Part shown: piece after piece, positions 28,741-60,609 of the stretch
How the letters are laid out: each line of letters starts with the position of its first letter
How positions within the stretch are numbered: the first letter of the stretch is position 1
Assembly: GCA_003116995.1 (NCBI GenBank)
Contig: BDSL01000139.1
Coordinates: 124,001-188,000, forward strand
Source: Yamagishiella unicocca
Lineage: Eukaryota > Chlorophyta > Chlorophyceae > Chlamydomonadales > Volvocaceae
Reading direction: 5' to 3'
DNA: 64,000 bases
Notes under the pieces: generated by a model
Told to the model about the DNA's origin: nothing
The model's database searches: none
Seen by the model: the letters and a program-made list of their open reading frames with translations, nothing else
Position numbers and translations under genes: made by a program

Positions 28741-29511
28741 AGAGGATAAAACGAATCTCGTTATTAGCTTTTATTTCCCACCCACCTCCCTGCAGGCAAA
28801 ACTCCCGGCCTTGCCCGGCGGCGGTGACCATAGGGCGCCGCTCCCTTCGCGTTTTCCGTTGGCTGCGTGTGTCGGTCGCGGTGTCGAGGGGATGTGTTGT
28901 TCGCTCGGGGTGGGATCTCTCGGGTGTTGTGGTCGTCGCTTCGGGTGGCCGTTGGGGCGGCAAGGGGCCAGCCCTCCGTCCGGGTTTTCCGGTGTGCGGC
29001 AAGGGGCCAGCCCTCCGCGCGTTTGGGTTTCGGTTTGGTTGTCCGGGTTTCGGTTCGGTTGCCGCCCGCTTCACTTGGCGTGTTGTTTTTTAGGGGCCCG
29101 TCGGGGTCCCCGTTGGCGTTGTTGGGGTCTTGTGTCTTGAGGCCTGGTCGGCCGCGCCGCGTGTCCGGTGCTGTTGTGTTGTGCGGGGCGGCCCGCGGTC
29201 ACCCGGGTCGGGTGGCGGCGCGGCGCCGCGCAGCGGGTTTCTCGGCGATTGTGTGCTCTCTGCAGTGTAAGCGTACGACCGCTTAACGGTCTGTAACGTC
29301 CTCTGAGAAAAGAGTCAAAGGCGCGGCCAGTCGCAGCGTGCTACGTACCGTACGGAACCGGCGGTTGTGTGCTCTCTGCAGTGTAAGGTCCAAATCAGCG
29401 GTCCCTCCGGTCGCTCCCCCCCCCTGTTCCCCTCGAGCTGAGGCTCCGTCGGCACCGCGAAACATTACCCAGCAATGACGAGAGCCATGTTATAGGAGGC
29501 TGTAGTACAAA
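28741..29511. other. G/T-rich stretch without recognised gene
   Basis: It contains a short tandem duplication at about 28977-29020 (CCGGGTTTTCCGGTGTGCGG-type unit) and an R1 fragment at 29283-29360. Open frames exist only because stop codons are rare in this composition. Confidence 0.4.
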
Positions 29512-29912
29512 ACCGCCCTGATGCATATGGTACCTCAAAACGCACACGCCAAGCGTTGCCGCTTGCTCGTCAAGCAGCCTAGCCATGAAAGCGCTGCGAG
29601 ACCGTTTTGGATCGCGTACGACCGCTTAACCGTGTGTAACGTCCTCTGAGGAAAGAGTCAAAGGCGCGGCCAGTCGCAGCGTGCTACGTACCACAAGGAA
29701 CCCGTACCACCGTTGGCTGGGGATGACAGGCCCAACGAAATGGGCAATGCACACCGAGGCAGGCAGCGTCAATCCATCTGATGGCCATGCCGGCATGGAC
29801 ACCTTCGCTTGGAGGAAAGCTAAACGCAGCCTGCAGGAGCTGGCACAATACACAGTTGTCCAGTGGTGCTAACGATATTTTACGATACTGCACCGAAGGA
29901 AGAAGCGAGGCT
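29512..29912 (+). repeat. Dispersed repeat R1, copy b
   Basis: Second long copy of 26549-26944, in the same orientation. It ends shortly before the GT90 gene. R2 precedes R1 in both places, so the pair was probably copied as one unit. Confidence 0.85.
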
Positions 29913-30159
29913 AATGTTTAGATCCTTAATGAATGAAATATGGTTTCCTCTAGGCAGTGATCCATCGTGATGCATAGTCTGTCCGGCAAATCGTCCAGCC
30001 AGGCGATCGGAAACGACGTATGCCGAGGCTCTGGCCCATCGGCGGTCATATTGAAGGCGATGACCCCTTGAAAGTTGATAAATATTCAGGAGCAGGTACT
30101 ACGCTTGTATATGTAGAGTTGTCAGCAAGATAAACTGGTGCCGGTTCACCTTTCCCCGT

Positions 30160-33100
30160 ATGCTGCACCCATCCAAGATGACGTCGCGGGCACAGCTCGC
30201 CGCGTCGCTTATAATCTTCCTAGCGTTTCATACAGATCAGGTACAGTGGGAAACAGCATCCGCATCGGCGCAACGTGCGGTCGTAGCTCAGAACGGGGTG
30301 CCTCGCGCGGCAGTTGACGTGACGCACGTCTGCGGTGGACCCCATCCAGGCAACGGCGCACAGCGTGGTCGCCGGTGACCACACACCGCAAATATTGACC
30401 GATCTTCCTGGATTTAAGCGGGCCGTAACGGACGAGGCTATGGCTGGCGTCTACAGGTGGGTGGCAGCATGGGCCGCACGGGCAACAGCAACGCCGCCCG
30501 GGCACTCGGTCGAGGCAGGAGCGAGGCGTGCCATTGCGCACCTCCAGGCGTTGCCAAGTAGATGGCCAAGAAGAAATACCGGACTCGTTGCGGGTGGCGC
30601 CGGGGGGACCACCTTCCGGGGCAGGCGGTGAAGCGCGACGAGTGTGATGGCGCCTGCTGTTGGCGGAGTCGTAGAAGTGAGGAGCGAGTGGATAGCGAAG
30701 CTCCTTCTTCTGCGCATACGCTCATGCCGGGTCTGGAGTCCACTTTCAAATCACCCGTGCGGTCATGCCCCCTCGCAACTTTGGTCTTGGGACATGCTCT
30801 TTGCTTGTACTGGTTGAGAGGCATCAGCACCGGCACAGCCACACTCAGCCGCAAGCCCGCGTCAAAGCGCGCACGCGTGCAGCTACGCATACAGCTGCGC
30901 CCTTCCTCGCGCGGCCTCACTGCATCGCAGCCAGGAGGGGCGCGGCTTCGCGTCGGCGCCCACCAGCTTGCAATCCAGCTGCGCGCTCCCATCACCCAGC
31001 CGCCTCCGTCCGGGCAGTCTCCGCCCTCCACCGGGCTCCTGGGCCCCCGCCGGCCCCCGCCCGCAGGGACAACCTGGATGCCGACTTTGCGCCCTGGAAG
31101 GATCGCACCCTCAGTGTCCGCAAGCTGCACGAGATGCTGGCGAAGGCCCTCAGCCGCCGCAGTGCCGGGGTAAGCAAGCACGCCGCCGCAGACTGGCGGA
31201 CGACGCCACCGCATCCAACCAGCAGCGGGACCAGCAATGCGATCGCAAGCGAGCTAGCTAGCTGCCTCGCGCGTGTGCGCGCATGTGATCTCGGCAGCGG
31301 CGCATAGGGCACGATGGAGCAGACTCTCGGTCGAGCAAGAGGGGACTGCGACCCCTCACGCCCCTCTCCGTGTGGGGAGCACTTCGGCGGTCTTCGCAAG
31401 TATTTTTGCTTTTTTGGCCGTACCGGGCTGCTTGGCTGCGGTACGCAGTCGCTGGTGCACCTACCGGCCGCCTCGCGCGCGCACTGCTGCACCGACCTGG
31501 ATTTGGTACGCTCGGTCCAAATCCACACCGGCCTCGTTACTTCCATCTGAGCCCTGGTCGGTAGGACGTGCACCTCCGTCCACTGCCCCATCGGCACCGC
31601 CCGGCGCGCAATTGCCTTGTGACTCTCTGCTTACACGCCACGTGGCTCCTACGCGTGCAGCCGTACGCTAGCGTCATTGTCATCAAGGACGGGCGCGTGT
31701 ACGACTTGCCCGTCGAGAAGAACTACGCCGGCAACAGCGTTGCGGAGCATCGGGTGCGTGTGTGAGGGCCTGAGGCTTGCTCACATGACGTGAATGCTGC
31801 CTGGGTAGGTCGGCCACCTGCGAGTGGACCGAGGATGATCAGTAAATGTTAGTCTGGCCTTCCGTCGCTAGCACATCGCAGTGTACGTTTGGAACCAACC
31901 GAAAAAACGCATAGCTATGTTTGAGCGATGAGGGGGCTGAGTCAGCAACAACGAACTGACAGCAGCCAGCAGAGACGGCTTCTGGCGGCGGGCGCTGGTG
32001 AATAATGTCTTGGCGTGCGCGCGCAGGTTAAGGGGCTTGTGGAAGGGATCCAGAACGGCAGCGCCGCCATGGGGGTCTCGTACCCGGACACGGTCTTCCT
32101 CGTCTCCATGCGCGACCAACCCCAATGCTCCCAGCGGGGCAAGGGCTGCCACGTGCCCGTCTTCTCCATCATCAAGCGCTGGGACTCCGCGCGCAACGTG
32201 TCGGACGATCACGACGTGCTGCTGCCGCAATTCGTGCACGTGTACGACTACCTCGTGTCGTACCCCTGGGAGAGCAAGTCCGACAAGGCGCTGATGCGGG
32301 CGTCGATCCAGGTGGGTGGGGCGGGCGGCCGGGGTGCTAGTAACTGTTACGGTGGGTTCCAGACCAGAAGGTAGAACCATCGGGCACATCGCCTGACACC
32401 GAAGGAGACGAAAGAGACAGAAACCGACGTACATCGGAACAAAGGAACCATGGGTGCTTGTTTACTAGGAGTAAAGCGCTGTCGACACCACGCCACCCTC
32501 GCTCCAGGGCCTGCCGTACCCTGACACTGCGTCCGGTGATTCGCCTCTCTACATCGCTCTTGGCGGCTCGTGCTCTCACCCTTCCATCAGCCCACCTCCC
32601 ACGGTTTCTCTTTGGTACACGGCTTTTCCTTGCAACCCCCCACCGTGCCGACGTTGCCTGTTGCCTGCGCCATGGTACCGCGCGCAGTCGCGAATGCCCC
32701 GCAACAGCACCCGGCAGTGGCTGGTGGAGCTGCAGCAGCGGCCGGGAGAGGGGCAGCGGCTGCTTGATGTCGGCATCACCAGGAACGAGCACAAGGTCTT
32801 CAAGACGAAACTCGTAAGCACGACCCGGATGCTGCGGGCGTACAGGCTCGCTGCTTCCACGGCTTCTGGTCGTGTGGGGTTGGAGGGTGCGGGATGTGGC
32901 GCAGCAGCGGGGTGCGCAGTGCAGCAGATGCCGTACATTCGTAAGGCAGACCCGTAGCTGTTACACCTACATACGGTACTGCGGACTTAAGTTGGCTGGG
33001 GGCGAGTTTCTCCTTCCCACAACGGCGGCTCCGAAGTCGCAAGGGCCCTGCTACCTTACATACGTGTCTTGGGCCGTGTCCTGCGCAGTATATAGGGTAC

Positions 33101-34618
33101 CGGCAGTTGACCATGTCGTACGTCCTCGCCGTGCGCGGGTCCCCCCCTCCCTCCGTGCCTCCGAGAATAGTTACCTACACAAATTCTCCCGCTAGTAAGT
33201 CCAAACGTGCTTACCAAACGTGTTCCTGTTCGGTTATCTTTTTCAGTGCTGACCCACGGGTTTCCTCTCACACGCCTTTGTGCCCTCCCTGCCCCCAGGC
33301 CCAGCCCATAGCCATGTCCGATCATGCCCGCTGGAAGTACCTGCTGGCGACGGACGGCGTCACCGCCAGCAGCCGCATCGGGAAGCTTCTGGGAATGGAC
33401 TCGGTGGTCGTCAAAGTACGTGGCGCGCGGCACGATGGCACGAGTGACTGCTGAGGGATGAGAGGGGGTAATTAGGGTTTCACACGCATTACAGAGGCGC
33501 GCCCCGCGTGGTACGTCCAACACGGCCGCACGAGGTAGGGGTCATCGTAGGGCGCGGTGCAGCAGCGGTGGTCGGTAGCGGCGCGTTGCGCAGTTTCCGA
33601 ACCGGCCAGCTCTTAAGCAAGGTGTATGGTGGCTGGGATACCACACACAGAAAACGGCTCATTGACGACTAACTACGACCCAACCGCGGGCGCCTGCACG
33701 TGTTGCAGGAGGCATCTCCCTGGATCGAGTACTACTACCGGTGAGCCGCTGACGGCGCGACGTGGGGTGTCGGCGGTATGGGCAAAACGATTGCAGACGG
33801 ACGAATGGGGTTTCCGTGCAACAGCCAGCCCCAAGCGGAGACGCAGGGCAAGCGGTCCGCAGCTAGCTGGCGGCATCCAGCCCCGACGGAGGGCTGGGGG
33901 GCGACTGGGGGGCTGGTCGCCGCAGTGACCACAGCGCATGGGCCAACCACACCGACCTCCCAGCGCTTGCGATGTTACCCGCAGGTCGCTGGTGCCCGAG
34001 GCGCACTACGTGTCGTTCACCAAGGACAACGTCCTGCAGGTGCGACTTCCGGCGGGTGGCTGGGTGGGTCGGTAGCGGTGACGTGGCGGTGAGACCAGCA
34101 AGCAGGCACGTGGTGGCTCAGCCCCATGCCCCAAACGCGTGGCGACACAGCCCCAGGCAAACAGCGAGGACATCGCGCCCTCACTCGAGCGACGGTGCCT
34201 CAATTACTAGCCATCACCTGCTCCACCCCCCCGCCCGCCCTCCGTTTCCTACTTCGTTTAACCGGGTCGTCCCCCACCCACACCCCCTCCGCAGGTCCTC
34301 AAAGGCCTCGATCAGGACCAGGCTCGATGCCGCGCGGTTGCCGCGGCCGGGCAGCAGTTCGCGTACCAATACTTGTCACAGCAGTCCAAGGTGCTGTTCG
34401 TGCGACGCGCCGTGACCATGTACAACCGCCTGTTCAGCGACATGGCGGCCTTCACGGCGGGCCTCAAGCTGGACCAGCAGCCGGGCGGCGGCGGCGGGGG
34501 TCTGACGCTGGGCGGCTTGATGTCGCAGATGACGGCGTTTGCGGCCGCGCAGCCGCAACTGATGAGCGGTGTACCTCGTCGACAAGCGGCAGGGGCCGGC
34601 GCGGAGAGGAGGAAGTGA
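30160..34618 (+). CDS. CAP10/GT90-family glycosyltransferase, 10 exons, 440 aa
   Basis: Exons: 30160-30240, 30350-30456, 31067-31169, 31661-31753, 32027-32311, 32688-32813, 33299-33415, 33709-33740, 33985-34039, 34295-34618. All borders are GT/AG and all phases close. Start at ATG 30160, or 30178 six codons in. Exon 1 gives a hydrophobic signal or anchor (QLAASLIIFLAFH). Exons 6-9 carry the CAP10 signature: LDVGITRNEH, HARWKYLLATDGVTASSR, SVVVKEASPWIEYYYRSL and EAHYVSFTKDNV. GT90 members are POGLUT, plant O-xylosyl/glucosyl and fungal capsule transferases that act in the ER/Golgi lumen with UDP-sugars. Green algae have several GT90 xylosyltransferases acting on N-glycans, so UDP-xylose is possible but unproven. 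The C-terminus is Gly-rich. Confidence 0.88.
32343..32390 (+). repeat. Dispersed about 45-bp repeat, copy 1 (GT90 intron)
   Basis: CTGTTACGGTGGGTTCCAGA.. followed by ..CCATCGGGCACATC. It is about 85-90% like 35738-35780 and 63695-63740. The other two copies contain TTACA, the complement of the algal TGTAA polyadenylation signal. Confidence 0.7.
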
Positions 34619-36575
34619 CATACAGGAGCAGGGCGCCGGGGTCTGTAGGCCGGAGGGTCGACGTATCTGGAATTCCAATGAGATCTGCAAAGGCCCTGAA
34701 CATTAGGTACAGGACTCCTTGGTTGGTTGGTTATGCATTTGGCTTACTTTGCTGCATCCAGTAGCATGTACATTGTTCCTCTCCCGTAAATTGAATTGAG
34801 TCGATAACTAATATTGTCGCCGCCTTGGTGCATAACGCGTACATGACGCAGTACCTGTCCTCGCGCTCTTGCACGGTCAGGATAACTCGCGCGTCTCCCG
34901 TGGCCTGGTGCATATAGTGAACAGCAGCGACAGAATCCGGGTACATAAGCCCATGCCAGTGTTCGCAGTTGTTGTTGCTGCCAGCTGCAATACCGGTAGT
35001 ATAACGGCTCTCCGGCTCTGCGCGCCCAACGGTAAATGGTGCGGTTTACTGTTGAAACGGTGGACGAGCAGCTAGACTGTGACACGGCTACGCCCGATAA
35101 AAGTTTCTGGCGTAGAGAGTTTCTGGCGTACAGGGCAGAGCTGCGCCATGTGCTGCTTACTGTATGTGCCAATTAAGCGCCATCGCCGTAGCATGGCAGT
35201 TGGTGCGACCCATGGGTCGGGCGCAGCAGGGCTAACCGAGAAACCGACCATTACTATGCGGCCTCGACCATTACTATGCGGCCTCGACCATTACTATGCG
35301 GCCTCGACGGCTGGCGCGAACGTCAGCCGGTATTGGCGAGGAGCGAGGAGCTCAGAAGTGCGCGCGGCACACCCGCTGCTGCCTCTGCCGCCCAGCCACG
35401 ACCTGCTCCAGATGAATGGTTGCGTCGCATTGTGCTGCTAGTTGAGGACCGGTATGCCTATCCCACCGCCTTTTGCACACCTGTGCATGTGAACATTCAT
35501 TGGTACGCACACCGTTATGTATGCATGGTGAAGTTGCGCTCGTAGCTATGTGGCCAGGAGCCGCGTCCTCTGGCATGAACCAGCAAATGGTTGCTGGGGC
35601 TGATTGGTGGGCCAACGCAATTTTTTGAAAGTTTTGGGTACATAATTTGTGCTTCGTTACTTAATTCGGGCAGTGCCGGATACGGCGCCGCGAGAAGCGT
35701 TGCGACCGTTGTTATGTGGTAACTGACGCAGCCAAACCTGTTACAGTGGGCTCCAGACCACAAGGTAGAGCCATCGGGCGCAGTGCTGCGACGGAGGCTT
35801 CCATCCTCAGCCGTCATGTCCTTAACGCGTACGACCTTGCACCAAGCTAAGAGCGACACGATTCCGCCCATGGAGACGTGAAGGGCAAAAACACGCGGGG
35901 GGGTTCCTGCTCTCCAGCGCCGCTCATCCCAGCAAGTAAAGCGCTGAGTGCGGATCGATGGACGGACGTCAGTCTCCTCGCAGCCCCCGGCCGCACCGGC
36001 ACCGCCGGCGTCACCGCAGCAGCACCACGTCGCGCCACTCGACGCCACCTGAGGCAGCCAGCCGCATAATACAACCTTCGGAGCTGTCGCTACCCACCGT
36101 ACGACCGTACGACACTTAGGGTCAGCACGCGCTCGATCCCCCCCCTTTGGAGCCTCGGATATTATATTATCCCCCATTGCTACCTTCCAGGCGCCCCCTA
36201 ACCCCCCCACACACCCTACCCCACTACCTGCACTCCCGTCTCCAACAGAGCCCCACGTTCGACGCACGAAATCCTCCCCCCGGTCAATCCCCCCTCTGCA
36301 ATCATCTCCCTCCCAAAGTCCCAATCACCTGATTGCTCCAACAGGCTATAGCCCAGTCCTTACGCCGCTCGCCCCGCCCCGCCCCGCCACCTCCCCCCCC
36401 GACCGCACCCCTCAACTCCCCCGGCGTGCGTCTTACTCATCGCTCGAGTGCCGACCACCGGCTTTCCTCTCACCCCCAACCCCCACCATCTCCAAACGTA
36501 TATCACAGACGGGTTTTCACTCGGACACGGGCTTTCCCCCCACCCCCCCCCCCCACCGCCCCGCCAGCATCCCCC
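34619..36575. other. Convergent intergenic region between GT90 and AlaRS
   Basis: It holds both 3' UTRs, a 3 x 20-bp repeat (35245-35304) and dispersed-repeat copy 2 at 35738-35780. That copy's TTACA at 35741 is the nearest candidate AlaRS polyadenylation signal on the minus strand (about 830 bp from the stop, so uncertain). No further gene is supported. Confidence 0.4.
35245..35304. repeat. Three exact 20-bp tandem units
   Basis: CGACCATTACTATGCGGCCT repeated three times without change. Confidence 0.95.
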
Positions 36576-51244
<14,669 letters not shown>

Positions 51245-51769
51245 GTAAATCGCTCAATCCAGACAGCAGGTGCCTATGGGGCCTGTCGTTATGGTGTAGA
51301 GCTTCAAGCGCGCGGTGCGTACCGGTGAATTGCCGAACGAGCGGCAGCGCCCGACGCATACTCGCACACGCCATCGGCAAAGGCAGGGCTACAGGCGACT
51401 GACTGGTGCACAAAATTGAGGCCTTAGGGGCCTTCAGGGACGTTGGGGCCATCCAAACGATGTGTGGTGGTGGGGTGTGGACAAGCTTTGCGGTGGGCAC
51501 GCAGAAAGGAGATACTACCGGCGTGCTAATGCACGGTGCATGCACACGCGACTGTCAGGAAACGCTGCACCAACATGAAGCCTGGATGCACTGAATGCAC
51601 CATGTTGGGACGAGCATGAGACTACCGGCTAAGGCCAGCTGCACAAACTCAAAAGGATACTAAACAAGGGACACGGGCAGCCAATTAGCGTGGCGCCCCT
51701 CCCCACATTATTGGTTCTGCTACGCTGACTATCATTGCTTTTCCTCGGCACCAACTGCACCCCGCCATC
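51245..51769. promoter_or_regulatory. Bidirectional promoter region between AlaRS and DHQS
   Basis: 525 bp separate the two start codons, so both promoters must lie here. It is less C-rich than the introns around it. No TATA box or named motif could be assigned with confidence. Confidence 0.5.
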
Positions 51770-57088
<5,319 letters not shown>

Positions 57089-57763
57089 GCGGTGCGGACA
57101 CTGCCGCCGAGCAGCAGCAGCCGCAGCAGCCGCAGCAGCAATTGCAGTGTTTGCAGTGTTTGCATGAATGGGCTTTGGTTGTGGCGGTTGGCTGGCGGGA
57201 GATGGGGAAGTCGAGGGCGTTTAGGGTTTGGGTATTTTGCGACGACGGAGGCGGGCGGCGAGCAGCGATGACCTGGCTACTGGGCCGCCGGAGGAATGGG
57301 AACAGAGCCCAGGGCGGGGGATGGCGTGTATCATGGGTGTTATACGCCCGAGCCGTGTTGTACCGCTGCAACGAGTGTGTTAGGAGGGAGGTATCGCAAC
57401 GAGTGTGTGTATATGCCTCAGCTGAGACAGCTGAGGTGTCGTCGATGACTTGGTCCGGGGGGGCGGCAGGACCTGCCGGCTGGGGGCGGTGCGGCTGCGG
57501 AGCCACGGTGGCGCGGCACAGGAGGCCGTCTGTGGCTCAGTGGTGGGCGGTGGTGGTGAGTGGCTGAGGGGAGGTCGCAGCCGACGTCAGTGTATGTGTG
57601 TATGTATATGCCGTAATGCCGTACTGTGTGGGTGGGTTGCCGGCCAATTTTGTCACGTGCGGCCGGGCCTCCTTGAACACCAAGACGCCGCGCAGTGGCG
57701 GCACGCGGCGCCCTCGTTCCCGAAAGCGCACAGCTGCCACCATCGCTCGCCGAGCGCGGCCCG

Positions 57764-57768
57764 TGTAA
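57764..57768 (+). terminator. TGTAA polyadenylation motif for DHQS
   Basis: TGTAA in GGCCCGTGTAACAAATATAA, 676 bp after the stop. TGTAA is the usual polyadenylation signal in volvocine algae. Confidence 0.55.
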
Positions 57769-58894
57769 CAAATATAACATGGCTAAAGTGGGGTTTGGAA
57801 GCATGCTGCATATGGACACCGGCGCATCCTGGACCGCATCCGTCCCCTCAAATCTGTCCCCTTACATCTGTGGCGTCCGAGGGTGTGCTCTCACACTCGC
57901 AGCCACGATCGCTCATCATCCAATCATCCGCGCCCTCGAAACCCGCCTGCGCGAAGCCAGCGACGAGCCGCCCAGCTCGGTCCTGGCAGCAGCCAAGCCC
58001 CAGGGCTCCCCTGCCGCCCCTTCACCTCCTCACGTCTGGGCCGCGCATTCGGGCCCCCGAGCCCGCCTGGCGAGACAGCAGCGTTACTGCTCGCAGCCCC
58101 TCAGGGGCCTCCCCACCAGGCCCCTGCCTGCCGCGGCACTACTGCGCAACCAGCTGCCGGTGGAAGGGGATCCACGGGCAGCAGCACAACAGGGGTTTAG
58201 GGGCTTAACTGTCAACTGCAGCCTCCCTTCCGCCTCTTTCCTCCCCCCCACGGGTCGGGGACCACCTAGCCAGTAATAGAGTAATTCCTCGCGCTGTCCA
58301 ACTGGGTCGCCAGTCTGTTGCCTAATCCTTCTGCCACCGGAGCAGAGGAGGCCGGACCGCTAAGCCGCGAGGAGTCAACCGAAACCTAACAGTCCGGATG
58401 TATCCCACGAAGTTCGGACGTGTGCGTGCGCGAGCGTGTGTGCGCGGGTGTGTGCGTGGCCTCAGGTGAAGCCACTGCCGCTGCTGGATGTGGCGGCGGC
58501 TGCTCCGGAGAAACAAGCGTGGAGAGCGTACGGCACCCTGCAAGCCGGACTGCAAGGTGCGCCTAGTTGCAACCAGCATTAACCACCAACCACTACCGCC
58601 AATCACCGTCTCGTGGCCCGCCATCGCAACCGGCATCAACAGGCCAGGCGGTAACCTACGCTGCCCAGTGACCACCGCTTTCCGCCGCGGCGTTCGTTTG
58701 AGCAGCCGCATCTGCACCATGCGGCCAGCAGAGCCACACCGCCGCCATGAGCGCGTTGACCGCGTTGCCAGCGCCAGGGCGACCGCGATCCAGCCCCCCT
58801 CATCAACCCTCACATGCGCCCCCAGGTCGACCGGGTGGCGCACCCCTGCTGCACCCCACAGCCAGCAATCCTCGCCCACGCCTCTCCCTTACCG
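57769..58894. other. Intergenic; no supported gene
   Basis: Frames such as a 166-codon plus frame at 57779 and a minus frame at 58322-58879 have no splice support, repeat-free homology or recognised motif. Confidence 0.35.
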
Positions 58895-58899
58895 TTACA
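58895..58899 (-). terminator. TGTAA polyadenylation motif for small membrane-protein gene
   Basis: TTACA on the plus strand, 240 bp beyond the stop at 59138; on the minus strand CGGTGTAACGG. Confidence 0.5.
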
Positions 58900-59137
58900 C
58901 CGAACTAACCAAGCAACCACCCTAACCTATTAAAGCAACCATCATTGTCGGCGTCGCGATGAGTGGCGCCGATCATCGCTCGGGACGAGCATCGCTCGGG
59001 ACGGCAGCCGGGCGCTGCGTTGAACGGCTTTCGTGACAAGGGTCACATAAGCACGACATGTACGACAAATCGCTACCAGCCAGCGCGTTCACGGTTCGAC
59101 GGGGCGTCCGCGGGTCAGCCCCTTCCCAGCCGCCTCT

Positions 59138-60365
59138 CTACTTGTCCTTCTTCGTCTCCTCCTTGGGCGGCTCGGCTGCTGCTGCCGCAAGCGCCGGTGC
59201 GCTCTGCTTGGCGTTCTGGGGACACAAGGAGTACACGGAGTAAACCCTCCAAGTTACGGCCAACTGGCCCAAACACGTTGATTTGCGGTCGGGGTTGGAG
59301 GGCGGGGTGGGGTCGAGAGGAGCCCCACATGTCGGCACTTAAGGAATGAGTAAAACCGATTGACTGGTGCACGTTTGGGATGGGGTGGGGTTGAATGCGG
59401 TTAGGGTTCTGGCCGCTGGAGGTGCTGGGCAGAGCAGCTCGGCCTGTGCACTGAGACCTACACTGGGCCCTGTACCTCCGTAGGCACACATGAGAGGTGT
59501 TCGGGGAGAGCGACGGTATGGCTGCCCTGGGCAGCCTAGGCACCGCGGGGAGGCTCGAGACCTAGGCCGTGTGGCGAAAGCGTGTGGGCGGGCGCGGACA
59601 CCCTGACTCGTATCTTGCCCGCCCGAGCGGCACCACAGTTGGTTACCGCCTTTCTGCCGGCTAACCAGGCAACAACACACCGTCGCCCTGACCCCGCAGC
59701 GCCCTCTCTAGCGCCCTGGACGTGGGGGCCCGGGGGCGCTCTCATGATGCGGCGGCGTGGCTGCAGCACGGACGCACCTTAATGGCTCGCCGGTGCTCCA
59801 GCAGCTTTGTGACGCAGAGCATGATGCCGATCATGCCGCCGTTGAAGAAGAAGGCGGAGAAGAAGGGGTTCATGGCGATGAGCCGCTTGTAGTACTTTCC
59901 AAAGGCGCTCTGGCTGAGCGGGCTGCTGCCGTCTTCATCTAAGGAGCGGGTTCACAGCGGAATCGGGCGGACCAATGTTCGATGGGGTGGAGACGGTTGA
60001 TGCATACATGCGTCGCTTGTTGCGGCGTCAACATGCTGGGGCAGGGAGTAGCGGCTAAGGACGGAGTGTTGGGGTCCGTTAAGCGGTCCACGGGTCCATC
60101 ACGTGCAAAGCCTCCATAATACAGTTAAGCAGCATTTCACAATTGATGCAATGTATGCATTATGAAGGCTATGCCAGGACCGTGGGCGGACCGATTGTAA
60201 TCACAACGGGTTCCTCGGGGTCGCCTCGGTGCGCTTACCCAAAAGCACTTGAATTCCGATGATACCCACTACGAAAGCGACGATAGCTATTGGAAGGCAG
60301 AGCACGGTTACTGCTAGCAACAAGGGCTTCAGGGCGACCGCTGGCTCTTTGGGTTTGGGCGGCAT
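59138..60365 (-). CDS. Small two-helix membrane protein, 3 exons, 121 aa
   Basis: Exons 60239-60365, 59778-59938, 59138-59215; GT/AG, phases close. Residues 1-13 are Lys/Pro-rich, helix 1 spans about 14-42 (LLLAVTVLCLPIAIVAFVVG), a polar loop has DEDGSSPLSQSAFGKYYKRL, helix 2 spans about 67-86 (FFSAFFFNGGMIGIMLCVTK), and the tail ends Ala-rich then EEETKKDK-like. There is no cleavable signal peptide. The layout suits an organelle inner-membrane or ER subunit, but I recognise no family and assign no function. An alternative ATG 144 bp upstream in the same frame (60509) would add 48 residues. It is divergent from the NudC-domain gene, 244 bp between ATGs. Confidence 0.7.
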
Positions 60366-60609
60366 TTTGGCGCGCTCCGGGTCTAAGCTGCCTAAGCAAA
60401 TTCGTTGACGAAGGCTAGATGTGAGGAATTCGTGTAAGAATACTTTGCGCGTGGCAGACTGCCCAGTCGTGCTTCTAGACGGTTTGCCTTTTCCGAATCC
60501 GGGGAACATGCATGATGCTATGTCCAGGAGGATACATGTCTTTATTGTATATACCGCGTAGGCTAAATTGATTTATAGAGTCCACACTTAATTCGTTAAT
60601 TGCGATGCC
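60366..60609. promoter_or_regulatory. Bidirectional promoter region, 244 bp
   Basis: It lies between two divergent start codons. It includes AT-rich TTTATTGTATATACCGCG around 60540-60557, a possible TATA-like element. Co-regulation of the pair is inference. Confidence 0.45.

Noticed and set aside
30384..31307. Open frames between GT90 exons 2 and 3
   Set aside because: They are intronic; only 30350-30456 and 31067-31169 fit phase and family.
57779..58276. Plus frame of 166 codons after DHQS
   Set aside because: It overlaps the DHQS polyadenylation motif region and has no motif or splice support.
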